Source: Azospirillum sp. B510
GTDB lineage: Bacteria; Pseudomonadota; Alphaproteobacteria; Azospirillales; Azospirillaceae
DNA: 64,000 nt
Assembly (NCBI RefSeq): GCF_000010725.1
Contig: NC_013854.1
Coordinates: forward strand, 959,001-1,023,000
Direction: 5' to 3'
Position numbers and translations under genes: made by a program
Notes under the pieces: model-generated
Told to the model about the DNA's origin: nothing
Databases searched by the model: none
Seen by the model: the letters and a program-made list of their open reading frames with translations, nothing else
In this document: positions 22,154-30,321 of the stretch, piece after piece
How the letters are laid out: every line of letters begins with the position of its first letter
How positions within the stretch are numbered: position 1 is the first letter of the stretch

Positions 22154-23404
22154 ATGGCGACCAGGCTCACCAAGCGAACCGTCGATGCGGCCCAGCCGGG
22201 GACCGGCGACACGTTCATATGGGATAAAGACATCAAGGGGTTCGGCCTCAAGGTGACCGCCAGCGGCGGTAAAGTTTACGTTCTGCAATACCGAAACCGC
22301 GAAGGTCAGAGCCGTCGCTACACCATTGGAAAGCACGGCTCCCCATGGACGCCTGAACTTGCCAGAAACGAAGCCGAACGGCTGTTGCGCCGTGTCGCCG
22401 AAGGGGAGGATCCGCAGACCGAGAAAAAGGCGGCACGAACACCTGACGCCACGCTCACCGTTGCAGCCGTCTTCGAAACGTTCATGCAGCGGCATGTCAG
22501 CCTGACGCGTGTCGAAACGGAGTATCGCGGCGCCTTCAGGAACGAGGTGCTGCCATACTGGGGCAGCCGGGCGATCGACCGCGTCGAACGGCGCGATATC
22601 ATTGCCATGCTCGATCGGATCGTCGACCGGGGGGTGCCGATGCGGGCCAACCGGGTGTTCGCCTATGTCCGCAAGTTCTTCAACTGGTGCGTTTCCCGCG
22701 ATCTCATCGCCGCATCGCCCTGCACTGGCGTCCGGCCACCGATGCCGGAACGGGATCGTGACCGGGTATTGTCGGACGATGAAGTGCGGGTGCTCCGACT
22801 CGCCGCCGAAACCCTCGACTGGCCGTTCGGTCCCTTCGTGATCCTGCTCCTGCTGACGGCCCAGCGCCTCAACGAGGTGGCGGGAATGCGATGGTCGGAA
22901 CTCGATCTGGATGCGGCCTTGTGGACGCTGCCGGCTGAGCGGGCAAAGAACGGCCAAGCTCACCACATCCCCCTGTCGCCAGCAGCGGTGGACCTGATCC
23001 GTTCTCTGCCGCGGCTGGCTCATTCCGACTTCGTGTTCACCACCACAGGCGCCACCCCGATCTCCGGCTTCAGCCGTGCCAAGAGGCGACTCGACGCCGC
23101 CATGCTGAGCGTTCTGCGTAAGGAGGCCGAGGAGCGGGGTGAGTACCCCGACGCAGTTGTCACGCTGTCGGAATGGCGCTTCCACGATATTCGCCGGACC
23201 GCGACCACCGGAATGGCCCAGATGGGGATCGCGCCGCATATCGCCGACCGGATTCTCAACCACGTCCAGGGGACCATCCGCGGCGTCGCTGCGGTTTACA
23301 ATCGGCACACCTATCTGACGGAGCGCCGACAGGTGTTGGAGCTTTGGGCCGAAAGGCTCATCGCCATCAAGGCGCAGGGTGCGAAGCAGGCGGATCGGGT
23401 GTGA
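22154..23404 (+). CDS. Tyrosine recombinase / P4-type integrase
   Basis: A 416-residue protein with an N-terminal DUF4102 domain (TKRTVDAAQPGTGDTFIWDK; IKGFGLKVTASGGKVYVLQY), a SAM-like core-binding domain and a catalytic domain. The Arg is in LLTAQRLNEVAGMRW, HDIRRTATT provides H-x-x-R, and the Tyr is in AVYNRHTYLTE. The ATG at 22,154 is preceded by AGGGGGAAGC. A repeated TGCTTACTGG (22,107-22,116 and 22,118-22,127) just upstream may be arm-type sites. It is a second integrase directly beside the serine recombinase, so this junction holds two elements. Confidence 0.9.
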   Translation: MATRLTKRTVDAAQPGTGDTFIWDKDIKGFGLKVTASGGKVYVLQYRNREGQSRRYTIGKHGSPWTPELARNEAERLLRRVAEGEDPQTEKKAARTPDATLTVAAVFETFMQRHVSLTRVETEYRGAFRNEVLPYWGSRAIDRVERRDIIAMLDRIVDRGVPMRANRVFAYVRKFFNWCVSRDLIAASPCTGVRPPMPERDRDRVLSDDEVRVLRLAAETLDWPFGPFVILLLLTAQRLNEVAGMRWSELDLDAALWTLPAERAKNGQAHHIPLSPAAVDLIRSLPRLAHSDFVFTTTGATPISGFSRAKRRLDAAMLSVLRKEAEERGEYPDAVVTLSEWRFHDIRRTATTGMAQMGIAPHIADRILNHVQGTIRGVAAVYNRHTYLTERRQVLELWAERLIAIKAQGAKQADRV

Positions 23405-23409
23405 CCCCA

Positions 23410-24048
23410 CTATTCAAAGGACTGTTCCCGCCGGGCGCGTTGTTGCTCGTCCCTGCGTGCGGCATCCGCCGCCTTCGCCAGGGTCCGGTCGGCCTCTACC
23501 GCCCAGGCCTTGACGGTAGCATCGGCGTGAGCCAGCAGCGGGCTCAACCGCTTGCGCCGGCTTTCCAGTTCATCGGACAGATTGCCCGACCAGCCGCAGG
23601 GCATCAGCGTTGGTTCGAATGCGGAGAGAACGGCGGCCTTGTCGGGGGCGTGGTCGAGCAGGGTCGCCGTGAGGGCAATCGAACCATCGTCTTCCCTGAC
23701 TTCATCGAAAGCGATGCGCTCGAACGGCCCAATGTGCGCCGCAAGCCGAGGAATGCGCTCAGCTGGATCACCGTTCGCCCACGTCAGAAGCGACTCTTTG
23801 GGAATAGCGAGCAGAGGATTGCGAAAAGTCCTGTGGGAGAAACGGTAAGGGTCAGCCGTCGCGTCGTCCCTTTCGTTCCCGACGAACACGTCGAGGAAGG
23901 TGCCCGGCTGTAGGGAAGCGAGGGCCAGAGCAGTATCCTGGAAATCATGTACGGTCTGCCAGGACGTCATTATTGCTCCGGCGATGGCCCGGCACAGGCT
24001 GCGGGCCGGATCGACGGCATCGGTCCCGGACAGGCACACCTTTACCAT
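23410..24048 (-). CDS. Hypothetical protein, possibly a C-terminal remnant
   Basis: 212 residues from the ATG at 24,048, convergent with the integrase and ending 5 bases from it. Coding-like sequence (RRYDVSNHRANDDYRLSE) continues upstream of the ATG before turning into noise near 24,110, suggesting loss of a longer N-terminal part. The visible part has DVFVGNERDDATADPYRFSH, LLAIPKESLLTWANGD and a basic coiled tail. I do not recognise the family. Confidence 0.5.
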   Translation of the reverse strand: MVKVCLSGTDAVDPARSLCRAIAGAIMTSWQTVHDFQDTALALASLQPGTFLDVFVGNERDDATADPYRFSHRTFRNPLLAIPKESLLTWANGDPAERIPRLAAHIGPFERIAFDEVREDDGSIALTATLLDHAPDKAAVLSAFEPTLMPCGWSGNLSDELESRRKRLSPLLAHADATVKAWAVEADRTLAKAADAARRDEQQRARREQSFE

Positions 24049-24432
24049 CTCGGACAAGCGATAATCGTCGTTGGCGCGGTGATTGCTCACGTCGTAGCGC
24101 CTGAGTAACCCACGGCCGGTGTCGGTTTTACAGGATTGCTGGACAGAAGCCGGAAATCGCGGAAACGGCCGGATTACTGCCCAGGATCTCCGGACAAGTG
24201 GTGCCAGGATCACTGGACTCGAACCGGGCTCGGCGGACAGGTTCCGTCTTCCAGACCCTCCCGGTATCCTCTTCATGACCGCATTCTCACCGCTGTAGGC
24301 TGGTTGGCGGCCCTCTGCAACCGAGGCGGAACGCGGCCACTTCAATTCCGTCCGACAAGAGGCGACCGAAGGATTGCTGGCCGGTGATTGGAAGATCGCA
24401 GGACTCCCATAATGATCGGTCGAGTCGCCCTT
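24049..24432. other. Intergenic/degenerate stretch
   Basis: No intact gene seen. The right part precedes the stop of the secreted protein gene on the minus strand. It is likely a remnant left by insertion of the integrase element. Confidence 0.35.
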
Positions 24433-24825
24433 TCAACCGCCGGGGCAACTCGCGCCGGTGGTGTCCAGCATCGGTTCGGCCCCGGTGGGCAGCACGCGGA
24501 AACGGATCAAGGAACAGAAATTCGTGATCCCGGTTCCATACACCTGCTGATCGACCAGCACATTGTACGCCATGGTGCAACCGGCCGTGTCGGGGAACTG
24601 CACGGCGGTCTGCGCCTGTTCGCCGAACTTCATGGCGATGGGACGGGTCTTCAACCACTGATTGCCGAACAGAATGTCCACGGAAATCGTTTTCTTTCCG
24701 GGGCCGCTGATTTCGTTGGTGATCTTGAATTGGCCGCAGGGGCCGGGCGCGCTCTGAGCCAACGCCGTCCCCGCCAACAGCGACAACATGGCGCCCACGC
24801 CCAAGCCACGAAGTATACGCTTCAT
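24433..24825 (-). CDS. Small secreted protein
   Basis: A 130-residue protein with a classical signal peptide (MKRILRGLGVGAMLSLLAGT, cleavage near ALAQS) and GGGAGGAAGA before the ATG. The mature part is about 105 residues and contains four Cys (PCGQF, GCTMAY, FCSLI, SCPGG), suggesting two disulfides. It is divergent from the quinoprotein-type operon across a 228-bp AT-rich region. No family recognised; co-regulation is possible. Confidence 0.7.
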   Translation of the reverse strand: MKRILRGLGVGAMLSLLAGTALAQSAPGPCGQFKITNEISGPGKKTISVDILFGNQWLKTRPIAMKFGEQAQTAVQFPDTAGCTMAYNVLVDQQVYGTGITNFCSLIRFRVLPTGAEPMLDTTGASCPGG

Positions 24826-24979
24826 CGATCTTCCTCCCGAAAAAGCAATTTTGGATTGCTCTGTGCGCCAATCATATAATTTTTGTTGCGCACATTCGAT
24901 GATCACTATAACCATAACGGGAGAAAAATCCATAAATATCCTCATATACCGAGTCATATGCGCGGAACTATAAATGTGA

Positions 24980-25006
24980 GGTTGCTTTTGTATTCTAAAA
25001 GCAACC
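24980..25006. promoter_or_regulatory. Perfect inverted repeat before the LodA-like operon
   Basis: GGTTGCTTTT (24,980-24,989) and AAAAGCAACC (24,997-25,006) form a perfect 10-bp repeat with a 7-base loop in AT-rich DNA, 48 bp before the first gene of the operon. It may be an operator or a leader hairpin controlling the operon or the divergent secreted gene. Confidence 0.6.
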
Positions 25007-25053
25007 TTTCATAATGCCTATAGCCGCGCTCCGGTGCTAAGGGAGGTTTGACC

Positions 25054-26610
25054 GTGTCCACTCCTGCCACCCCATCATCCTGGAGCAACCCGCTCGGCGG
25101 CATCCGCTTCACCTCGACCCCGTTGGGGGAGATGGTGGAGATCGGCGATCCGACCACGACGACGTGGCGCGACCAGCTCATCAAGCTTCTGCACATTGAT
25201 GCCGCCATCGAACATGGGCTGATGGTGGCCTATCTCTACGCCGCCTATTCGCTGGCGGACGTGGATTTGCCGCCCACCCTCGACGCGGCCACCCGCGACC
25301 GCCGCCGCAAGGCCCTGACGGGCTGGCAGGAGGAGGTCCTCGCCATCGCCAAGGAGGAGATGGGCCATCTGGTGATGGTGCAGAATGTGCTGTCGCTGCT
25401 GGGGGCGCCGCTGTGCCTGTCGCGGGAGGATTTCCCGTGGGACAGCCAGTTCTACCCGTTCCCGATCAAGCTGGAACCGTTGAGTCGCGGGTCGCTCGCC
25501 GCCTATGTCGTGGCGGAAATGCCCAAGGGCTGGCTGGACGGCGTCACCCCGGCGGCGGCGGCCGACACCGGCTCGCCGACCGACGACGCCTATGTCAAGC
25601 GGCGGCTGCTGGCCGATCTGATCACCTATCTGGGCTATGCCCCGACGCCGGAAAAGCCCATCGGCGTGAACCGGGTCGGGGCGCTGTTCAACGCGGTTCT
25701 CGCCATCATGGAGGATCCCGACCGGCTGCCTGACCGTCACTTCAACGACAACCGTTACGGTTTGCAGGCGCTGGAGGCCGAATGGGCCAAGTACTTCCCG
25801 TCGCCGCTCCAGGAACAGGACGCCGTCTACCGCGACAATCCCGAATTGCGGCGCGGCAACCGCACCGGCGACGCCCAGATGATCATCGAACCGCTGGCGA
25901 CCCGTGACGAAGCGGTGGCGGCCCTGAAGCTGGTGGCGCATCAGGGGGAAAGCCCCGACACGGCGCCCGCCGCCTCCAAGGCCCCGTCGCAAGAGGCGAA
26001 ATCGCATTTCGAACGCTTCTTCGCCATCTACAAGGAATGGCTGGCCCTGGGGATCGACGCCAACCCGGCGGCCCGTATCCCGGTCAACCCCACCGAGATT
26101 CGGGTGGACGAACGGCGGGATCCCGGCCCCTCCACCTACATCGCCGACGCCCGTTCGAACCGCTGGGCCAAGCTGTTCAATCTGCGCTACCGGCTGTTGC
26201 TGACCTCGCTCGGCCACACGCTGCAAACCCACCGCCACGCCGATTGCAGCGGAACGCCGGGGTTGCGCGGCACGCTGAACCACATGTGCTTCGGCGAAAT
26301 GTACAATTTGAAGGCCATCGCCAACATTCTGGTGCGGTCGCCCCGCGACTCCCGCCGGGATCCCAAGCGCGCCGGGCCGCCCTTCCAGATGCCCTACGGC
26401 ACCCAGCTTCCGGCGGCGGAGCTGGATCGCTGGCTGCTCTACGCCGACATTCTGGAAGCGTCGCAGTCGATCACCGCCTGGCTGCTCGACGGCGACTCCA
26501 ACCAGGCGGAGCGCGCCTACCTCACCCATCTGAGCGCCATGGACCGCAACACCCTGACGATGGTCAACGGCCTGGTCGCTCGCTTCACTCTGACCAAGGG
26601 GGCGGAATGA
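25054..26610 (+). CDS. VioB-like ferritin-fold protein
   Basis: A 518-residue protein from a GTG at 25,054 with GGGAGG 8 bases upstream; a TTG at 25,048 is too close. The N-terminal 230 residues match the iminophenyl-pyruvate dimer synthase/ferritin-like domain (LLHIDAAIEHGLMVAYLYAA; EVLAIAKEEMGHLVMVQNVL), with candidate metal ligands around Glu53-His54 and Glu101-His105. The C-terminal half has its own helical repeat (CFGEMYNLKAIANILVRSP). In violacein synthesis VioB makes an imine dimer; here it probably supplies or processes an amino-acid-derived substrate. First gene of the operon; ends with ATGA overlap. Confidence 0.8.
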   Translation: MSTPATPSSWSNPLGGIRFTSTPLGEMVEIGDPTTTTWRDQLIKLLHIDAAIEHGLMVAYLYAAYSLADVDLPPTLDAATRDRRRKALTGWQEEVLAIAKEEMGHLVMVQNVLSLLGAPLCLSREDFPWDSQFYPFPIKLEPLSRGSLAAYVVAEMPKGWLDGVTPAAAADTGSPTDDAYVKRRLLADLITYLGYAPTPEKPIGVNRVGALFNAVLAIMEDPDRLPDRHFNDNRYGLQALEAEWAKYFPSPLQEQDAVYRDNPELRRGNRTGDAQMIIEPLATRDEAVAALKLVAHQGESPDTAPAASKAPSQEAKSHFERFFAIYKEWLALGIDANPAARIPVNPTEIRVDERRDPGPSTYIADARSNRWAKLFNLRYRLLLTSLGHTLQTHRHADCSGTPGLRGTLNHMCFGEMYNLKAIANILVRSPRDSRRDPKRAGPPFQMPYGTQLPAAELDRWLLYADILEASQSITAWLLDGDSNQAERAYLTHLSAMDRNTLTMVNGLVARFTLTKGAE

Positions 26611-28019
26611 CCTCGCAACCCATAACCATCCAGGGCCTGCGCATTCTGCCGCCCATCGCCTTCGGCCGTCTCGGGTCCTCGGACACGCCGATGGACAATT
26701 ATTCGGTGCGGCACGATCCGAATGATCCGTTGGGCTACCGCCATCTCGCGGGCGAGGAGACCTTTCTGGTCGATCCGGCGTCGGGGAACATCGTCCGCTC
26801 CTACGTTCCCGACACGCTGCGGCTGCGCGACGGCGGGAAGATCCGCCCGGTCTCGCCCTTCCTGGAGGTTTGGGCGATCACGGCGGCCGACCGGATGGAG
26901 CCACTGACGACCAGCCTGCTGACCGCCAACGGCCTGACGCCGCAAAGCGTGGTCTGGACCATCCAGGTGAGGAACAGCAAGGTGTTCCGCCGCACGGCCG
27001 ACCCCAGGGACGACGTGCTGGCGGCGCCGAAGCCGTTCAGCGACCATGCCAATCAGGAGCTGCGCGGCACGGCGGCGAACTTCACCCCGAACAGCGCCAT
27101 CAGCCTGGGATGGGTCCGCTACATCCGGCCGACGCCGGAGTTCCCGCAAATTCGTCTGCGCTTCACGCCGGGCAAGGGCGGCGTCTATGGCCCGGCGGGG
27201 CAGAACGACCCCTCGGTTCCTCTGGCGAACCGGATCTACGCCCCGGCCAAGGGGGTGGGCTGGTACGGCTGGCGCAACCGTGACGCCAACGGCAGGCAGA
27301 AAACGCCTGAAACGCTGGGACCGACGCTTTACGCCATCGAGCCGCCGGCCCCGGTCTGGATCAACCAGGGGGACATCGTCAGCCGGGGTTATCTGGACGA
27401 CACCTGCGACGGCATCGTGACGGTCGGCATCGCCGGCCGACCGACTCTGACGGCCACCGCGCGCATCGCTTCGGCCCCGCACAATTTCGTGCTCGACGCC
27501 GGCTTCCCGCGCACCCTGGCCGACGATCTGGAGCAGGCGTTGCTGGGGCCGACCGTCGATCCCAACGAGCCGCACGAGGTGACGTTGCAGCGGACCGAGG
27601 AGATCATGCGGCGGGCCTTCGAAACCGTCCGCTTCATGAACGTGCCGGTGCTGAACAACAATCTGGTGAAGGGCCGCCCCAATCTGGCGGACAACATGCC
27701 GGTGAACGACGCCATCGACGCCCGTCGCCCCTCCGAACCGGCGGTCGCCACCGAAAACACCGACACGCTGGCGGTGACGCGCCTGCACCAGCAGGTGCTG
27801 ACCACCATGCGGGCGTCGGTTCCCAGCTGGTTCCTGCGCCTGCTGCGCCAGCCGGAGGAGATCGGCGATCTGACGCCGCTGGGACGGCGCAAGATGCCGG
27901 CCCTGATGAGCGGGGCAGAGGGGCGTTACATGACCCTGACCCGCCGCCAGATCAGCTTTTTCCGCAAGGCGGCGGAAAGCGCGCTGTTCCGTCCTGACGG
28001 CTCGAAGGATGTCAAGTGA
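26607..28019 (+). CDS. LodA-like N-terminal subunit
   Basis: A 470-residue protein. The opening ILPPIAFGRLGSSDTPMDNY is the LodA-family N-terminal signature (compare HPAIGIARLGNS). Later blocks such as LGWVRYIRPTPEFPQIRLRF and NFVLDAGFPRTLADDLEQAL also fit. LodA/GoxA enzymes are cysteine tryptophylquinone-dependent amino-acid oxidases of about 700 residues. This protein ends where the LodA C-terminal domain should begin, and that domain is encoded by the next gene, with a one-base overlap (TGATG). It looks like a split LodA. Confidence 0.75.
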   Translation: MTSQPITIQGLRILPPIAFGRLGSSDTPMDNYSVRHDPNDPLGYRHLAGEETFLVDPASGNIVRSYVPDTLRLRDGGKIRPVSPFLEVWAITAADRMEPLTTSLLTANGLTPQSVVWTIQVRNSKVFRRTADPRDDVLAAPKPFSDHANQELRGTAANFTPNSAISLGWVRYIRPTPEFPQIRLRFTPGKGGVYGPAGQNDPSVPLANRIYAPAKGVGWYGWRNRDANGRQKTPETLGPTLYAIEPPAPVWINQGDIVSRGYLDDTCDGIVTVGIAGRPTLTATARIASAPHNFVLDAGFPRTLADDLEQALLGPTVDPNEPHEVTLQRTEEIMRRAFETVRFMNVPVLNNNLVKGRPNLADNMPVNDAIDARRPSEPAVATENTDTLAVTRLHQQVLTTMRASVPSWFLRLLRQPEEIGDLTPLGRRKMPALMSGAEGRYMTLTRRQISFFRKAAESALFRPDGSKDVK

Positions 28020-28882
28020 TGAGCGACCAGAACAATCGACCCACGATCCTCGACCCGCGGAACCTGTCGGCCCAGCTGCATTACCGGCCGGCAGGGAACC
28101 CGCCGCCGGCGACGCTCGAAACCACCATCGGCAACACCTGCCCCGGTCTGGAGTTGGACTTCCGGGCGGCGTGGCGGATGCTGCTGGTCGGCATCACCCT
28201 GCTGGAACATGACAATTTGGTCATTGCGACCGACCCCCCCTTCGCCGCGATGAAAGGGCGGCGCCTGCTGCGGATCGAGGGCAAGCCGGTCATCACCAAG
28301 GTGATCGGCCCGTCGACCGACCTGACCACAACGGAGCTGCTGACGTCGGAGGACTACCCCGCCGGCGTCATCACCATGGAATGGTCGAACGGCTTCGCCG
28401 AGGTTCTGCGCAAAGCCGGCCAAACCGTGCTCTGTGAATTCACCGCCCGCCCGCAGGAGGTGCGGATCTCGTATGAACAGGCGGTGAAGGACCACAACGT
28501 CCAAACCATCCCGTTTCAGATCCGGCCGTTCTTCACCGCCAACACGGCGGCGATCGAACCGGCCACGGTTCCCGCCGGGGTGATGACCCAGGGCCTGTGC
28601 TCCCCCTGGCAGAACGATTACCGCGAATGCGTCTGCTACTATTGGGCGTCCAGCCGCCCCGATTTCGTGAACGCCGAGGTGACGCCCACCGGCGAGGTGC
28701 GCGGCGACAACTGGATGCAGAAGGAACGCACCGGCACGTACGTCATCGACAATTACGAAGACAGCCGGATGATCACCTATGACGACCTGTTCCAGAATTG
28801 GGAAGAGGCGCTGAAGTTCCAGCTTGCGGGGCACGATGCCCCCGACGCGATCCCTCTGCCCTTCCCGAAGGACAAGGCATGA
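28019..28882 (+). CDS. LodA-like C-terminal (catalytic) subunit
   Basis: A 287-residue protein matching the LodA C-terminal domain: TTIGNTCPGLELDF near residues 35-48, and VMTQGLCSPWQNDYRECVCY then YWASSRPDFVN near 188-218. In LodA the cofactor Trp lies in the PWQ-D block (here Trp197), and the cross-linked Cys comes before a PGIE motif. Here Thr36 seems to occupy that position while Cys41 sits beside PGLE. Cys194, Cys204 and Cys206 are extra candidates. The cofactor chemistry may therefore differ. Confidence 0.75.
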   Translation: MSDQNNRPTILDPRNLSAQLHYRPAGNPPPATLETTIGNTCPGLELDFRAAWRMLLVGITLLEHDNLVIATDPPFAAMKGRRLLRIEGKPVITKVIGPSTDLTTTELLTSEDYPAGVITMEWSNGFAEVLRKAGQTVLCEFTARPQEVRISYEQAVKDHNVQTIPFQIRPFFTANTAAIEPATVPAGVMTQGLCSPWQNDYRECVCYYWASSRPDFVNAEVTPTGEVRGDNWMQKERTGTYVIDNYEDSRMITYDDLFQNWEEALKFQLAGHDAPDAIPLPFPKDKA

Positions 28883-30321
28883 CCGCACGGCCCCGTTTTT
28901 CCCCTGTCATCGCAAGCGCGGCGGACCACTGTCACCCCAACGCCGCCGCGCTGGTGGCGGCGTCGGCTCCGCGGTCGGACGCCCTTCATCTGGTGGGGAG
29001 GGACGGGGACGATCATTTGTTCCTGGTCGATGGCAGCCGTCTGTTCCGTATCGATTCCGACCTGAGGATCCGCTTGGAACAGGCGACGGCCAACGGGCGG
29101 CTCGCCGGGCTTCTGGCCGAGCTGGGGTTGGACGGGCCGCCCCTGATCGACGACCAGCCGATCGCCGATCCGCCGCTGCACGCGCTGTCGCTGGCGGTCT
29201 CGCAGGCGTGCAATCTGGGCTGCGGCTATTGCTATGCCGGTCAGGGCAGCTTCGGCAAGGCGCCGCGCCGGATGCCGCTGGACACCGCCCTGGCGGCGGT
29301 CGAACGGCTGGTGAACGGCGCGCCGGAGGGAGGGCGGGTGACCCTGGCCTTCATGGGCGGGGAACCGCTGGTCAACCGGCCGGTGATCCAGGCGGCGACC
29401 CGCCACGCCTTTGCCCTGGCGGCGCGACGTGGCGTGCGGGTCAATGGCTCCATCACCACCAACGGCACGCTGGTGACGCCGGAAGACGGCGATTTCTTCG
29501 AAGAGTTCGGTTTCGCCGTCACCATCAGCCTGGATGGCCCGGCGGACCAGCACGACCGCTTGCGGCCCTTCAAGGATGGGCGCGGCAGCTTCGACCGCAT
29601 CATGGCCAATGTCGCCCCGCTGCTGAAGCGTCAGCGGCGGATGCAGGTGTCGGCGCGGGTGACGGTGACGCCGGACAATCTCGATCTGCCCGATACGCTG
29701 GACCGCTTCATCGCCGACGGCTTCCATTCAGTGGGATTCTCGCCCCTGCTGCGCGCCTCAGCCGGACGGAATGTGGCCGGACGCAACGAGATGGACGGGG
29801 ACGCGCTGCTGGTCATGCTGGATCAGATGATCGCCTGCGGGGCGGCGTTCGAGGCGGCGGTGATGGCCGGGCGGCGCTATCCCTTCGCCAATCTGGTGAA
29901 CGCCCTGCGGGAAATCCATCGCGGCACCCACCGCCCCTACCCCTGCGGAGCCGGGGCCGGCTATCTCGGCGTGTCGGCGGACGGTGATCTCTCGGCCTGC
30001 CATCGCTTCGTGGAGGACGAGGCCGGGGCGATGGGCGACCTGACCACCGGAGTCGACGCCGCCCGGCAGGCGGAGTGGCTGCGCGACCGCCATGTCCATC
30101 GCCAGGAACCCTGCCGGTCCTGCTGGGCGCGCTATTTGTGCGGCGGCGGCTGCCATCACGAGGTGCTGGGCGGCGGCCGCACCTCCTGCGACTATGTGCG
30201 CGGCTGGTTGCATTATTGCCTGGAAGCCTATCTGCGCCTGTCGGACGCCCGCCCGGATTGGTTCGCCGGACCAACTGCCGGATTGCCCCCCGGATTGCCC
30301 GACGCGACGGCGGCTCCATGA
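28879..30321 (+). CDS. Radical SAM/SPASM maturase
   Basis: A 480-residue protein. An N-terminal 95-residue region is followed by the cluster motif C111-x3-C115-x2-C118 (SQACNLGCGYCYAG), GGEPLVN and SITTNGTL. A SPASM region follows with C-G-A-G...C-H-R-F, CRSCWARYLCGGGCHHE and C-x-V...C. It belongs to the anSME/QhpD type that modifies peptides or proteins (thioether formation). Placed between the LodA-like and LodB-like genes, it probably acts on the split LodA-like protein. ATGA overlaps on both sides. Confidence 0.85.
   Translation: MTARPRFSPVIASAADHCHPNAAALVAASAPRSDALHLVGRDGDDHLFLVDGSRLFRIDSDLRIRLEQATANGRLAGLLAELGLDGPPLIDDQPIADPPLHALSLAVSQACNLGCGYCYAGQGSFGKAPRRMPLDTALAAVERLVNGAPEGGRVTLAFMGGEPLVNRPVIQAATRHAFALAARRGVRVNGSITTNGTLVTPEDGDFFEEFGFAVTISLDGPADQHDRLRPFKDGRGSFDRIMANVAPLLKRQRRMQVSARVTVTPDNLDLPDTLDRFIADGFHSVGFSPLLRASAGRNVAGRNEMDGDALLVMLDQMIACGAAFEAAVMAGRRYPFANLVNALREIHRGTHRPYPCGAGAGYLGVSADGDLSACHRFVEDEAGAMGDLTTGVDAARQAEWLRDRHVHRQEPCRSCWARYLCGGGCHHEVLGGGRTSCDYVRGWLHYCLEAYLRLSDARPDWFAGPTAGLPPGLPDATAAP

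Noticed and set aside
24200-24260. tRNA-like 3' end (CCA-type sequence and GGTTCGAGTCC on the minus strand)
   Set aside because: T-arm pairing is poor and no matching 5' acceptor strand exists within 80 bases.
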